Assembly: GCF_014196255.1 (NCBI RefSeq)
Contig: NZ_JACIDH010000006.1
Location: 1-64,000 of the forward strand
Length of the DNA: 64,000 nucleotides
Source of the DNA: Sphingomonas pseudosanguinis
GTDB lineage: Bacteria; Pseudomonadota; Alphaproteobacteria; Sphingomonadales; Sphingomonadaceae
Direction: 5' to 3'
Shown here: in pieces, positions 46,100 through 54,987 of the stretch
Numbering within the stretch: position 1 is the stretch's first letter
How the letters are laid out: each line of letters begins with the position of its first letter
Notes under the pieces: generated by a model
What the model saw: the letters and a program-made list of their open reading frames with translations, nothing else
What the model was told of the DNA's origin: nothing
Database searches by the model: none
Position numbers and translations under genes: made by a program

Positions 46100-47502
46100 T
46101 GAGCATGATCCACGATCAATCCCCCCATGACCAGTCCCGGCGCGCCTTCCTCAAGCGCAGCGCGCTGCTCGGCCTGGCCGGCACCGCCACCCCCTTCGTC
46201 TCCAGCCTGGCCGCGATCGGCGAGGCGGCCGCCGCCACCGCGTCCGATTACAAGGCGCTGGTGTGCGTGTTCCTCTATGGCGGCAATGATTACGCCAACA
46301 CGCTGGTCCCCTATGACGAGACCAGCTTCGCCGCCTATCGCACCGCCCGCCCCAATATCGCCTATCAGCGCGACGCGCTGGCGGGCAGCGTCCTGAACCC
46401 GGCGGTCGCGCTGCCCGGCGGCCGCGCCTATGCGCTGTCGCCCGCCATGCCCGAACTGCGCCAGCTGTTCGATGCGGGCAAGATGGCGGTGGCGCTGAAC
46501 GTCGGCACTTTGGTCGAGCCGACCACCAAGACCCAGTTCACCAATCGCACCGTCAAGCTGCCGCCCAAGCTGTTCAGCCATAACGATCAGCAGAGCTTCT
46601 TCCAGGCGTCCAACCCCGAAGGCGCGACCAGCGGCTGGGGCGGGCGGATCGGCGACGTGTTCCAGAACGGCAACGGCACCGCCGCGCTGACCTGCATCAA
46701 TACCAGTGGCAACGCCATCTATCTGAGCGGGCGGACCGCGATCCAATATGCGGTGGGCACCGGCGGCCCGGTCGCGCTGCTCAACAACAGCAAGACGCTT
46801 TACGGCTCCTCCTCGGCGCTCGACGCGCTGCGCGGGGTCATGACCGCCGAGTCGAGCTATGCGATGGCGACCGAACATGCCCGCATCACCAAGCGCGCCT
46901 TCGACGTCCAGGCCCAGCTCAGCAGCGCGCTGGCCGGCGCGCCCAGCGGCAATTTCCCGCTCTTCCCGTCGAACAACAACCTCGCCGACCAGCTGAAGAT
47001 GGTCGCGCGGATGATCTCGGTCAGCCAGACCCTGGGGCTGAAACGTCAGGTCTTCTTCGTGTCGATGGGCGGGTTCGATCTGCACGACAATCTGGTCGCG
47101 CAGCACCCCATCCTCTTGGCCAAGGTGTCGGCGGCGATGAAGGCTTTTTACGACACTTCCGCCGCGATGGGCGTCGCCAACCAGGTGACCAGCTTCACCG
47201 CCTCCGACTTCGGCCGGACGCTCCAGTCCAATGACGGCGGCGCCGATCATGGCTGGGGCGGCATGCACTTCGTCGTCGGCGGCGCGGTGCGCGGGCAGCG
47301 CTTCTATGGCAAGGCGCCGATCGTCGGCGTCAACACCAGCGACGATGTCGGCAGCGGCCGATTGCTGCCCAGCATGTCGGTCGACCAATATGCCGCGACG
47401 CTCGCCAGCTGGTTCGGGATCGATTCGGGGGGCCTGCGGACCGTGCTGCCCAATATCGGCAATTACGATGCCTCGACCTGGAATCAGGGGTTCATGGGAT
47501 AA
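46099..47502 (+). CDS. DUF1501 family protein with Tat signal
   Basis: A 467-residue exported protein of the DUF1501 family. The twin-arginine signal is clear: QSRRAFLKRSALLGLAGTAT (about residues 13-32), implying export in folded form, perhaps with a cofactor. The core resembles alkaline-phosphatase-superfamily folds (LVCVFLYGGNDYANTLVPYD, FFVSMGGFDLHDNLV, DFGRTLQSNDGGADHGWGG). DUF1501 and DUF1800 genes are regularly paired; their joint role is unknown. Confidence 0.9.
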   Translation: MSMIHDQSPHDQSRRAFLKRSALLGLAGTATPFVSSLAAIGEAAAATASDYKALVCVFLYGGNDYANTLVPYDETSFAAYRTARPNIAYQRDALAGSVLNPAVALPGGRAYALSPAMPELRQLFDAGKMAVALNVGTLVEPTTKTQFTNRTVKLPPKLFSHNDQQSFFQASNPEGATSGWGGRIGDVFQNGNGTAALTCINTSGNAIYLSGRTAIQYAVGTGGPVALLNNSKTLYGSSSALDALRGVMTAESSYAMATEHARITKRAFDVQAQLSSALAGAPSGNFPLFPSNNNLADQLKMVARMISVSQTLGLKRQVFFVSMGGFDLHDNLVAQHPILLAKVSAAMKAFYDTSAAMGVANQVTSFTASDFGRTLQSNDGGADHGWGGMHFVVGGAVRGQRFYGKAPIVGVNTSDDVGSGRLLPSMSVDQYAATLASWFGIDSGGLRTVLPNIGNYDASTWNQGFMG

Positions 47503-47747
47503 TTGTCCCGAGCCCGTCGGGTGGGCGGGCGAAGCCGATCGACCGGCGGATTGAGTATCCGCTGCGGCTTCGCGCCCTCCCGCCACTATTGACCAAGTAA
47601 CGATACAACATTGCACAGACCGTCAATTTGCCGATCATCGCCGATCGGAAAAACTTTGGTTTGCCAATGGCTGGCATGGAAAGCCGGGGAACCCATATGG
47701 GCGCCGCGATCGTTGGGTCGCGTCACCGTTTTCCTACAGGAGCTTCC

Positions 47748-48812
47748 ATGCCCACTCCCGCCAAGGGTTATGCCGCCCAGTCGGCCGAAACCCCGCTCGC
47801 GCCCTTCTCGTTCGAGCGTCGCGACCCGCAAGGTGACGATGTCGCGATCGACATCCTGTATTGCGGCGTCTGCCATTCCGACCTGCATACCGCGCGCAGC
47901 GAATGGGAGGGCACGCTCTACCCTTGCGTCCCGGGCCACGAGATCGTCGGCCGCGTGACCGCGGTCGGTGGCGACGTCACCAAGTACAAGGTCGGCGATC
48001 TGGTCGGCGTCGGCTGCATGGTCGACAGCTGCGGCCGCTGCCCGTCCTGCCATGACGGCGAAGAGCAATATTGCGAGACGACCGGCTTCGTCGGCACCTA
48101 TAACGGCCCCGACCCCGTCATGGGCGGCCACACCTTTGGCGGCTATTCGGACCATATCGTCGTCAAGGAAGGCTTCGTCCTGAAGATCAACCATGACGAA
48201 GCCGATCTCGCCGCCGTCGCGCCGCTGCTCTGCGCCGGGATCACCACCTATTCGCCGCTGCACCATTGGAAGGTCGGGCCCGGCCAGAAGGTCGGCATCG
48301 TGGGTCTGGGCGGCCTGGGCCATATGGGCGTGAAGATCGCCGCCGCGATGGGCGCCGAGGTCTATGTCTTCTCGACCTCGCCGGGCAAGACCGAGGATGC
48401 CAAGCGGCTGGGTGCCAAGGGCCTGATCGTGTCGAAGGACGAAGCGCAGATGGCCGAACACGCCAACAGCTTCGACTTCATCCTGAACACGGTCGCCGCC
48501 CCGCACAATCTCGACGCGTTCCTGGGTATGCTCAAGCGCGACGGGACGATGACGCTGGTCGGCGTGCCCGACTCGCCGCACCCCTCGCCCTCGGTCGCCA
48601 ACCTCGTCTTCCGCCGCCGTTCGCTGGCCGGCTCGCTGATCGGCGGCATCGCCGAGACGCAGGAGATGCTCGACTTCTGCCACAGCCACGGCCTGACGGC
48701 GGACATCGAGATGATCGCGATGGACGAGGTCAACACCGCCTATGACCGGATGCAGAAGAGCGATGTGAAGTATCGCTTCGTCATCGACATGGCGACGTTG
48801 AAGCAGGACTGA
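47748..48812 (+). CDS. zinc-dependent NADP alcohol dehydrogenase (YahK/CAD type)
   Basis: A 354-residue medium-chain dehydrogenase/reductase. Catalytic zinc ligands are in CGVCHSDLHTAR and PGHEIVGRV, the structural zinc site is CGRCPSCHDGEEQYC, and the Rossmann motif is GIVGLGGLGHMGVKIAAAMG (about residues 185-204). It probably reduces aromatic or aliphatic aldehydes with NADPH. A good ribosome site (ACAGGAG, eight bases before the ATG) fixes the start at 47748; the frame upstream is open but lacks one. No operon partner. Confidence 0.93.
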   Translation: MPTPAKGYAAQSAETPLAPFSFERRDPQGDDVAIDILYCGVCHSDLHTARSEWEGTLYPCVPGHEIVGRVTAVGGDVTKYKVGDLVGVGCMVDSCGRCPSCHDGEEQYCETTGFVGTYNGPDPVMGGHTFGGYSDHIVVKEGFVLKINHDEADLAAVAPLLCAGITTYSPLHHWKVGPGQKVGIVGLGGLGHMGVKIAAAMGAEVYVFSTSPGKTEDAKRLGAKGLIVSKDEAQMAEHANSFDFILNTVAAPHNLDAFLGMLKRDGTMTLVGVPDSPHPSPSVANLVFRRRSLAGSLIGGIAETQEMLDFCHSHGLTADIEMIAMDEVNTAYDRMQKSDVKYRFVIDMATLKQD

Positions 48813-48860
48813 GGCGAGAAAAGCCAAGTCTGGTTCAGGCCCCTCCCTCGATGCTTGGCA

Positions 48861-48968
48861 CGCCCCTCCCGCAAGCGGGAGGGGATGGGGGAGGGCAGAG
48901 CCACGAGCGACAGGCTCGGTGAGACTCCAGGCCCTCCCCCCTCCCCCTCCCGCCTGCGGGAGGGGGTG
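48861..48968. repeat. inverted pair of CCCTCCCGC repeats
   Basis: CCCCTCCCGCAAGCGGGAGG with a GGATGGGGGAGGG tail (48861-48897) faces a mirrored CCCTCCCCCTCCCGCCTGCG copy (about 48933-48968). It is the same type as those near 11999 and 60677. It fills the gap between the dehydrogenase gene and ctaB. Confidence 0.75.
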
Positions 48969-49046
48969 CGCTAGGGGCTGGCGTTGGCTAGATACCAACC
49001 GCTTCGATTGCCCCCCTCCTCGCCACGCCCTATATGCGGGACGCCC

Positions 49047-49946
49047 ATGTCCAGCATTCCCTCCTCCGTCTTCGTTCCCGCCGACTGGCGCGATTTCCTG
49101 GCGCTCACCAAGCCGCGCGTGATGACGCTGGTGGTGTTCACCGGCCTGTGCGGCATGCTGGCGGCGCCGGTCGGAATCGATCCGGTGATCGGCTTCACCG
49201 CCATTATGTGCATCGCGCTGGGTGCGGGCGCGGCGGGGGCACTCAACCAATGGTATGAGGCGGATCTGGACGCGCTGATGAAGCGCACCGCCAAGCGGCC
49301 TTTGCCCGCCGGGCGGATGAGCCGCGAATCGGCGCTGCATTTCGGGGTGGGGCTGGCCTGTTTCTCGGTGCTGCTGATGGGACTGGCGGTCAATTATGTC
49401 GCCGCCGGCATCCTGACCGTCTCCATCCTCTTCTATGTGCTGGTCTACACCGTCTGGCTGAAGCGTCGAACGCCGCAGAATATCGTCATCGGCGGCGCGG
49501 CGGGGGCGTTTCCGCCGCTGATCGGCTGGGCGGCGGCGACCGGCGAGATCGCGCTGCTGCCCTTCCTGCTGTTCAGCCTGGTCTTCCTGTGGACGCCGCC
49601 GCATTTCTGGGCGCTCGCGCTGTTCGTGAAGACCGATTACGCCAATGCGGGCGTGCCGATGCTGCCCGTGGTCGCGGGTGAGCGGGTGACGCGGGTGCAG
49701 ATTGGGCTTTACACCATTCCGATGGCGATCGCCGCCGTCGCACCCTGGCCGCTGGGGCTGACGGGCGCGATCTATGGCGTGATCGCGACCGTCGGCACCG
49801 CGCTGTTCGCGCTCTACGCCGCCATCGTCGCCTTTCGTCATACCGTACCCGACGACACGATGAAGCCCGAGAAGCGGTTGTTCAAATACTCGATTCTCTA
49901 TCTTTTCCTTCTCTTTGGCGCGCTGGTGGTGGATCGTTGGGCATGA
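49047..49946 (+). CDS. ctaB: protoheme IX farnesyltransferase (haem O synthase)
   Basis: A 299-residue, roughly nine-span UbiA-family prenyltransferase that adds farnesyl to haem b to make haem O for the aa3 oxidase. The prenyl-diphosphate motif [15 protein letters not shown] and the second loop motif [14 protein letters not shown] with [15 protein letters not shown] are present. The ATG at 49047 (MSSIPSSVF) is preferred over the longer frame. It opens the second cox block and overlaps the next small gene by four bases. Confidence 0.95.
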   Translation: MSSIPSSVFVPADWRDFLALTKPRVMTLVVFTGLCGMLAAPVGIDPVIGFTAIMCIALGAGAAGALNQWYEADLDALMKRTAKRPLPAGRMSRESALHFGVGLACFSVLLMGLAVNYVAAGILTVSILFYVLVYTVWLKRRTPQNIVIGGAAGAFPPLIGWAAATGEIALLPFLLFSLVFLWTPPHFWALALFVKTDYANAGVPMLPVVAGERVTRVQIGLYTIPMAIAAVAPWPLGLTGAIYGVIATVGTALFALYAAIVAFRHTVPDDTMKPEKRLFKYSILYLFLLFGALVVDRWA

Positions 49947-50077
49947 CGCCTGACGATTCGAATCGGATTCGCGCCAAGCAGCGCGCCCGCGCCACGGTGA
50001 TGGCCCTGCTGCTCGGCTTTCTGGTGGTGCTGATCTTCTTCATCACCCTATCCAAAATCCGGTCGGGGATGCACTGA
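49943..50077 (+). CDS. 44-residue membrane protein in the cox cluster (CoxF-like)
   Basis: A tiny gene with a 44-residue product: a polar, arginine-rich head ([18 protein letters not shown]), one membrane span (about residues 19-36) and a short basic tail, SKIRSGMH. It overlaps ctaB (ATGA) at its start and ctaG (TGATG) at its stop, so coupling on both sides strongly supports that it is real. Small membrane proteins at this position occur in other alphaproteobacterial cox operons and are thought to aid oxidase assembly. Confidence 0.85.
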   Translation: MTPDDSNRIRAKQRARATVMALLLGFLVVLIFFITLSKIRSGMH

Positions 50078-50616
50078 TGCGCCTGACCCGCCAGGCCCGA
50101 ACGGTGGTGTTCGCGCTGTTCGGTGTGGTCTTCATGACCGGCCTCGCCTGGGCCAGCGTGCCGCTCTACCGCATGTTCTGCCAGGTGACGGGCTATCAGG
50201 GCACGACGCAGCGGGGCAGCGAGGCGCCGGGCAGCGTCCATCGTCAGATCCGCGTCGATTTCGACGCCAATGTCGCCTCGCGGCTCGCCTGGACCTTCAA
50301 GCCCGAAAATCCGCACGAAACCGTCGATATCGGCGCGCGCGACATGGTGTTCTTCACCGCGACCAACAACGCCAAGGTGCCGGTGACGGGCACCGCGACC
50401 TTCAACGTCACCCCCGATCAGGCCGGCCGCTACTTCACGAAAATCCAGTGTTTCTGCTTCACCCAGCAGACGCTGCAGCCCGGCGAGACGGTGCGGATGC
50501 CGGTGATCTTCTTCGTCGACCCCAAGATCCTGAACGACCCCGACGCGCGCGACATCGAGACGATCACCCTGTCCTACACATTTTACCCGGTGGATTCGGG
50601 GAAGAAAGCGGGTTAG
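50077..50616 (+). CDS. ctaG: cytochrome c oxidase assembly protein CtaG (Cox11)
   Basis: A 179-residue copper chaperone that inserts CuB into subunit I. One N-terminal span (about 9-27) anchors a periplasmic beta-sandwich domain with the copper-binding motif KIQCFCFTQQTL (about residues 124-135); another conserved Cys is in YRMFCQVTGYQG. Its ATG overlaps the small gene's stop by one base. Confidence 0.96.
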   Translation: MRLTRQARTVVFALFGVVFMTGLAWASVPLYRMFCQVTGYQGTTQRGSEAPGSVHRQIRVDFDANVASRLAWTFKPENPHETVDIGARDMVFFTATNNAKVPVTGTATFNVTPDQAGRYFTKIQCFCFTQQTLQPGETVRMPVIFFVDPKILNDPDARDIETITLSYTFYPVDSGKKAG

Positions 50617-50653
50617 CCTGCCCCCAAAATAGCAAAATCATAGGGACGGGATC

Positions 50654-51565
50654 ATGGCTGGCGCGAAGAACCACGACTATCACATCCTGCCGCCGAGCCC
50701 CTGGCCGCTGGCCAGTTCGATGTCGGCGCTGCTGATGGCCTCGGGCGCGATCATGTGGATGCACAGCGTGCAGGGCGGCGGCTGGGCCTTCCTGGCGGGT
50801 CTGGCGGCGGTGCTGTTCTGCATGGGCAGCTGGTGGGCCGACGTGGTGCGCGAGGCGCATAATGGCGACCATACCCCGGTCGTCCAGCTTCACTTCCGCT
50901 ATGGCATGATCCTGTTCATCGCCTCCGAAGTCATGTTCTTCGTCGGCTGGTTCTGGGCTTTTTTCGATTTCGCGCTGTTCCCGACCGCGATGAGCTTCGT
51001 CGACGGACAGGTCGAGCGCGCCGCCGAAGGCACCGCCGCCATCGCCGCGACCTGGCCGCCCAAGGGGCTGGAGGTGATCGACGCCTTCAAGCTGCCGCTG
51101 CTCAACACGCTGATCCTGCTGACCAGCGGCACCACCGTCACCTGGGCGCACCATGCGCTGATCCACAACCAGCGTGGCGGCGAGAAGAAGGGGCTGTGGG
51201 GTGCGTTGGGCGTCGGCGACCGCGACGGCGTGCTGAAGGGGCTGTGGCTGACCGTGATCCTGGGCCTGATCTTCAGCGCGATCCAGGCATACGAATACAT
51301 GCACGCGCCCTTCCCCTTCAAGGGCATCAACTATGGCGCGGCCTTCTTCATGGCGACCGGCTTCCATGGTTTCCACGTCATCGTCGGCACCATCTTTCTG
51401 ATCGTCTGCCTGATCCGCGCCTATCGCGGTGACTTCACGCCGCGCCAGCATTTCGGGTTCGAGGCGGCGGCCTGGTACTGGCATTTTGTCGACGTGGTGT
51501 GGCTGTTCCTGTTCGTCACCATCTATGTCTGGGGTGGCTGGGGCGCGCCGGTTCATAGTGGCTGA
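50654..51565 (+). CDS. coxC: cytochrome c oxidase subunit III
   Basis: A 303-residue, seven-span subunit stabilising the oxidase and its proton uptake. Conserved stretches are YGMILFIASEVMFFVGWFWA (with the lipid-linked Glu), WAHHALIHNQR and FEAAAWYWHFVDVVWLFLF. Length is slightly above the minimum because of a loop insert after residue 110. The DUF983 gene begins inside its last codons. Confidence 0.97.
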   Translation: MAGAKNHDYHILPPSPWPLASSMSALLMASGAIMWMHSVQGGGWAFLAGLAAVLFCMGSWWADVVREAHNGDHTPVVQLHFRYGMILFIASEVMFFVGWFWAFFDFALFPTAMSFVDGQVERAAEGTAAIAATWPPKGLEVIDAFKLPLLNTLILLTSGTTVTWAHHALIHNQRGGEKKGLWGALGVGDRDGVLKGLWLTVILGLIFSAIQAYEYMHAPFPFKGINYGAAFFMATGFHGFHVIVGTIFLIVCLIRAYRGDFTPRQHFGFEAAAWYWHFVDVVWLFLFVTIYVWGGWGAPVHSG

Positions 51566-51962
51566 TACCCCTCCGACCCTATCGCAGGCTGCGTTTCAGG
51601 GGCTGTGTCCGCGTTGCGGCCAGCCCCATTTGTTTGCCGGGCCGGTCTTCTCGACGCAGGTGGTGACCTTCGCCGAGCGTTGCGCGGCCTGCGGGCTGGA
51701 CTTCACCCGCTTCAATGTCGGGGACGGACCGGCGGCGTTCCTGACCCTGATCCTGGGTACGATCATCACCATCGCGGCGATCCTGGTCGAACTGACGCTG
51801 CGGCCGCCACTCTGGCTGCACATGCTGATCTGGCTGCCGCTGACCGCGATCGGCGTGGTCTATAGCTTGCGCATCGCCAAGGGCGCGCTGATGGCCGCCG
51901 AATATCGCAACGAGGCGCGCGAGGGCGCGGTCGTCGAGCCCGCGCGGGACGAGGAGGCATGA
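51558..51962 (+). CDS. DUF983 small zinc-ribbon membrane protein
   Basis: A 134-residue protein with two CXXC pairs (GLCPRCGQ and RCAACGLD, about residues 15-46), probably a zinc ribbon, followed by two membrane spans (about 58-75 and 83-100). DUF983 proteins recur in alphaproteobacterial cox operons and may assist assembly. The GTG start at 51558 overlaps the end of coxC by eight bases and is the only start that gives the family's usual N-terminus. Confidence 0.87.
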   Translation: MADTPPTLSQAAFQGLCPRCGQPHLFAGPVFSTQVVTFAERCAACGLDFTRFNVGDGPAAFLTLILGTIITIAAILVELTLRPPLWLHMLIWLPLTAIGVVYSLRIAKGALMAAEYRNEAREGAVVEPARDEEA

Positions 51963-52579
51963 GGCGCCTGCCCGTCCTCCCCACGCTGATCGTCGGTCTG
52001 GCGGTCGCCGCGATGATCGCGCTGGGCCTGTGGCAGCTGCTCGATCGCCTGCCGCAGAAGCAGGCCTATCTCGCCCAACTGGCAGCCAACCCGACGCGCG
52101 CACCGATCCCCTTTCCCCTCTTCCCCGACGAAAGCCTGCTCTTCCGCCGCACAGTCGGTGACTGCCCGCCGCCGGTGACCATCCGCCGCGCAGGCGCCGG
52201 CGCGGCCGGGTTCCGGCTGATCGCCACCTGCTCGGTGCCGCGCGGATCGATGCAGGTGCAGCTCGGCACGACGCACGACCCGCGCGCCGAAACCGGGTGG
52301 GCGGGCGGGCGGGTCAGCGGCTATATCACCCATGCCCCGGACAGCCGCTCGCTGATCCAGTCGGCCTTCGACCATCGGCCGCAAGCCATGATGCTGGTCG
52401 CCGACACCCCCGCCGCGGGGCTGGAGCCGAACCCCAGCCCCGCGATCGACGCGGTGCCCAACAACCACCTCGCCTATGCGGTCCAATGGTTCCTGTTCGC
52501 CGGCATCGCCGCAATTATCTATGCTTTGGCGGTCGTTCGGCGCAATCGAATGGTTGTGACAAGCGCCGCACCCCGTTAA
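51959..52579 (+). CDS. SURF1 family oxidase assembly protein
   Basis: A 206-residue protein with N- and C-terminal spans (about 8-25 and 180-198) bracketing a periplasmic domain, the SURF1/Shy1 layout. The stretches ALGLWQLLDRLPQKQAYL and NNHLAYAVQWFLFAGIAAII are characteristic. It helps deliver or retain haem a in subunit I. It starts within the DUF983 stop (ATGA) and precedes thrC by 13 bases. Confidence 0.92.
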   Translation: MRRLPVLPTLIVGLAVAAMIALGLWQLLDRLPQKQAYLAQLAANPTRAPIPFPLFPDESLLFRRTVGDCPPPVTIRRAGAGAAGFRLIATCSVPRGSMQVQLGTTHDPRAETGWAGGRVSGYITHAPDSRSLIQSAFDHRPQAMMLVADTPAAGLEPNPSPAIDAVPNNHLAYAVQWFLFAGIAAIIYALAVVRRNRMVVTSAAPR

Positions 52580-52592
52580 GCCGCACCGCATC

Positions 52593-53981
52593 ATGCGCTA
52601 TATCAGTACCCGTGGCTCCGCCCCCGTCCTCGATTTCCGGGGTGCGACCCTGGCCGGTCTCGCCAGCGATGGCGGGCTCTATGTCCCCGAGACATGGCCC
52701 AGCCTGACGCCCGAGGACATCGAAGGACTGGCCGGCCTGTCCTATGCGCAGACCGCTGCGCGGATCATGGCGACCTTCGTCGGCGACAGCCTGAGCGCGG
52801 AGGAACTGCAAGGCCTGTGCGACGCCGCCTATGGCCGTTTCTCGCATGCCGCCGTCACGCCGCTGGTCCAGCTCGATCACGACCAATGGCTGCTGGAGCT
52901 GTTCCACGGCCCGACGCTGGCGTTCAAGGACGTCGCGCTCCAGATGCTGGGCCTGCTGTTCGAGCGGTTCCTGCGTGGCACCGATACCCGCCTGACCATC
53001 GTCGGCGCGACCAGCGGCGACACCGGCTCGGCGGCGATCGACGCGGTGGCGGGGCGCGCCAATATCGACATCTTCATGCTGCACCCGGCCGGCCGCGTCA
53101 CCGACATCCAGCGCCGCCAGATGACGACGGTGCTCGCCCCCAATGTCCACAACATCGCGATCGAGGGCAATTTCGACGACGCGCAAGCGCTGGTGAAGGC
53201 GATGTTCAACGACCGCGCCTTTGCCGATCGGCACACGCTGTCGGCGGTCAACTCGATCAACTGGGCGCGGTTGATGGCGCAGGTCGTCTATTATTTCTAC
53301 GCCGCCGTCCGGCTGGGCGCGCCGGGCCAGCGTATCGCCTTCTCGGTGCCGACGGGCAATTTCGGCGACGTCTTCGCCGGATACGTCGCGGCGCGTATGG
53401 GCCTGCCCATCGAGCGGCTGATCGTCGCGACCAACGTCAACGACATCCTCCACCGCGCGCTGTCCTCGGGCGATTATTCCAAGGGACAGGTGCAGGCGAC
53501 CGCGACGCCGTCGATGGACATCCAGGTCAGCTCGAACTTCGAACGCCTGCTGTTCGACGCGAACGGCCGCGACGGCGCGGCGCTGGCGGCGCAGATGAAG
53601 GGGTTCGAGGGGACGGGCGCGATGCGGCTGACCAATGCACAGAGCCAGGCCATCGCGCCGCTCTTCGCCAGCGCGCGCGTCGATGCCGACGATATGAGCC
53701 GTGCGATGCGCTGGGCGGCGGACCATACCGGCCAGATCCTCGATCCGCACACCGCCATCGCCCTGTCCGCCGCGCGCGCGGCGGAAACCGACGTGCCGGT
53801 GGTGACGCTGGCCACCGCACACCCGGCCAAGTTCACCGATGCGGTCGAGCGTGCGACCGGCGTCCGGCCGCCTTTGCCCCGCCGCGTCGGCGACCTGTTC
53901 GAGCGTGAGGAGCGGTTCGAGACGCTGCCCGCCACATTCGACGCGGTTACGGCCTATATCGACGGGCGTTCTTTGCGCTAA
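52593..53981 (+). CDS. thrC: threonine synthase
   Basis: A 462-residue PLP enzyme converting O-phosphohomoserine to threonine. The PLP-binding lysine is in GPTLAFKDVALQM (about residue 112), and the phosphate-binding loop is GATSGDTGSAAIDA. It is the longer, fungal/proteobacterial type. It follows the cox assembly genes in what seems one transcript, an arrangement found in other sphingomonads. Confidence 0.96.
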   Translation: MRYISTRGSAPVLDFRGATLAGLASDGGLYVPETWPSLTPEDIEGLAGLSYAQTAARIMATFVGDSLSAEELQGLCDAAYGRFSHAAVTPLVQLDHDQWLLELFHGPTLAFKDVALQMLGLLFERFLRGTDTRLTIVGATSGDTGSAAIDAVAGRANIDIFMLHPAGRVTDIQRRQMTTVLAPNVHNIAIEGNFDDAQALVKAMFNDRAFADRHTLSAVNSINWARLMAQVVYYFYAAVRLGAPGQRIAFSVPTGNFGDVFAGYVAARMGLPIERLIVATNVNDILHRALSSGDYSKGQVQATATPSMDIQVSSNFERLLFDANGRDGAALAAQMKGFEGTGAMRLTNAQSQAIAPLFASARVDADDMSRAMRWAADHTGQILDPHTAIALSAARAAETDVPVVTLATAHPAKFTDAVERATGVRPPLPRRVGDLFEREERFETLPATFDAVTAYIDGRSLR

Positions 53982-53990
53982 CGGGGGCGC

Positions 53991-54860
53991 ATGACACTCG
54001 AAACGATGATTGGCGAGCCCTGGGCGGATTACGGGCTGGTGGACTCGGGCCATGGCCGCAAGCTGGAACGCTATGGCCGGTTCCGCTTCATCCGCCCCGA
54101 GCCGCAGGCGATGTGGGCACCCGCCACCGCCGACTGGCGTGCGGCCGCCGAGTTCGTCCCCGGCTCGGACGAGGATGGCGGCGGCCGCTGGAATTTCAAC
54201 GAGCCGGTGCCGCGCGACGGCTGGCCGCTGAAGTGGAACGAGGTCCGCTTCACCGCGCAGAACACGCCGTTCCGCCATCTGGGCTTCTTCCCCGACATGG
54301 CGCCGGTGTGGAGCTGGATGCGCGAGCAGGTGGCCGACCTGGAATCGCCCGAGTGCATGAACCTGTTCGGCTATACCGGCGTCGGCACGCTGGCGATGGC
54401 GAGCGCGGGGGCCAAGATGGTCCATGTCGATGCGTCCAAGAAATCGGTCGAGGCGGCGCGCGGTAACGCGATGCTGTCGGGGCTGGGCGATGCGCCGGTG
54501 CGCTGGATCATCGACGACGCGGCCAAATTCGTGGCGCGCGAGGGGCGACGCGGGCGGCGTTATGACGGCATCCTGCTCGATCCGCCGAAATACGGACGTG
54601 GACCGGAGGGCGAGGTCTGGCGGCTGGAAGAGGATCTGCCCGGCCTGATCGCCGATTGCCGCAAGCTGCTCGACGCAAATTCGCGCTTCCTGTTCCTGAC
54701 CGTCTATGCCGTGCGCATGTCGGCGCTGGCGATCGGCGAGATGCTGCGCCAGGTGATGGGCGACCTGCCGGGCAAGGTGGAATGCGGCGAACTCGGCGTG
54801 CGCGAGGAAGCGCGCGGGCTGATCCTGCCCACCGCCATCTGGGCGCGGTGGAGCCGGTAA
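53991..54860 (+). CDS. SAM-dependent methyltransferase, RlmI/RlmK-like
   Basis: A 289-residue class I methyltransferase. The SAM site is NLFGYTGVGTLAMASAGA (about residues 122-139), with HVDASKKSVEAARGNA and the catalytic-loop motif LLDPPKYGRG. This pattern matches rRNA large-subunit methyltransferases of the RlmI/RlmK group, but the PUA domain of RlmI is absent, so the substrate is uncertain. It starts nine bases after thrC. Confidence 0.85.
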   Translation: MTLETMIGEPWADYGLVDSGHGRKLERYGRFRFIRPEPQAMWAPATADWRAAAEFVPGSDEDGGGRWNFNEPVPRDGWPLKWNEVRFTAQNTPFRHLGFFPDMAPVWSWMREQVADLESPECMNLFGYTGVGTLAMASAGAKMVHVDASKKSVEAARGNAMLSGLGDAPVRWIIDDAAKFVAREGRRGRRYDGILLDPPKYGRGPEGEVWRLEEDLPGLIADCRKLLDANSRFLFLTVYAVRMSALAIGEMLRQVMGDLPGKVECGELGVREEARGLILPTAIWARWSR

Positions 54861-54870
54861 GCAAAAACCT

Positions 54871-54953
54871 CCGTTCAGCCTGAGCGAAGTCGAAGGCCAC
54901 GCCAGATCATAGCGGCGGGGCGTGCGCTTCGACTTCGCTCAGCACGAACGGGA
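54871..54953. repeat. inverted CTTCGACTTCGCTCAG elements
   Basis: CCGTTCAGCCTGAGCGAAGT with CGAAGGCC (from 54871) faces GCGCTTCGACTTCGCTCAGC with ACGAACGG (to about 54953). It is the same family as the tandem copies at 19791-20308. It lies just past the methyltransferase gene and could terminate or stabilise that transcript. Confidence 0.72.
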
Positions 54954-54987
54954 TTTCGGGTTAGAGAAGGATGACATGAGGTGGCTT

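Noticed and set aside
49951..49975. GATTCGAATC, resembling a tRNA T-loop
   Set aside because: It lies within the coupled 44-residue gene and there is no acceptor stem, D-loop or anticodon stem around it.
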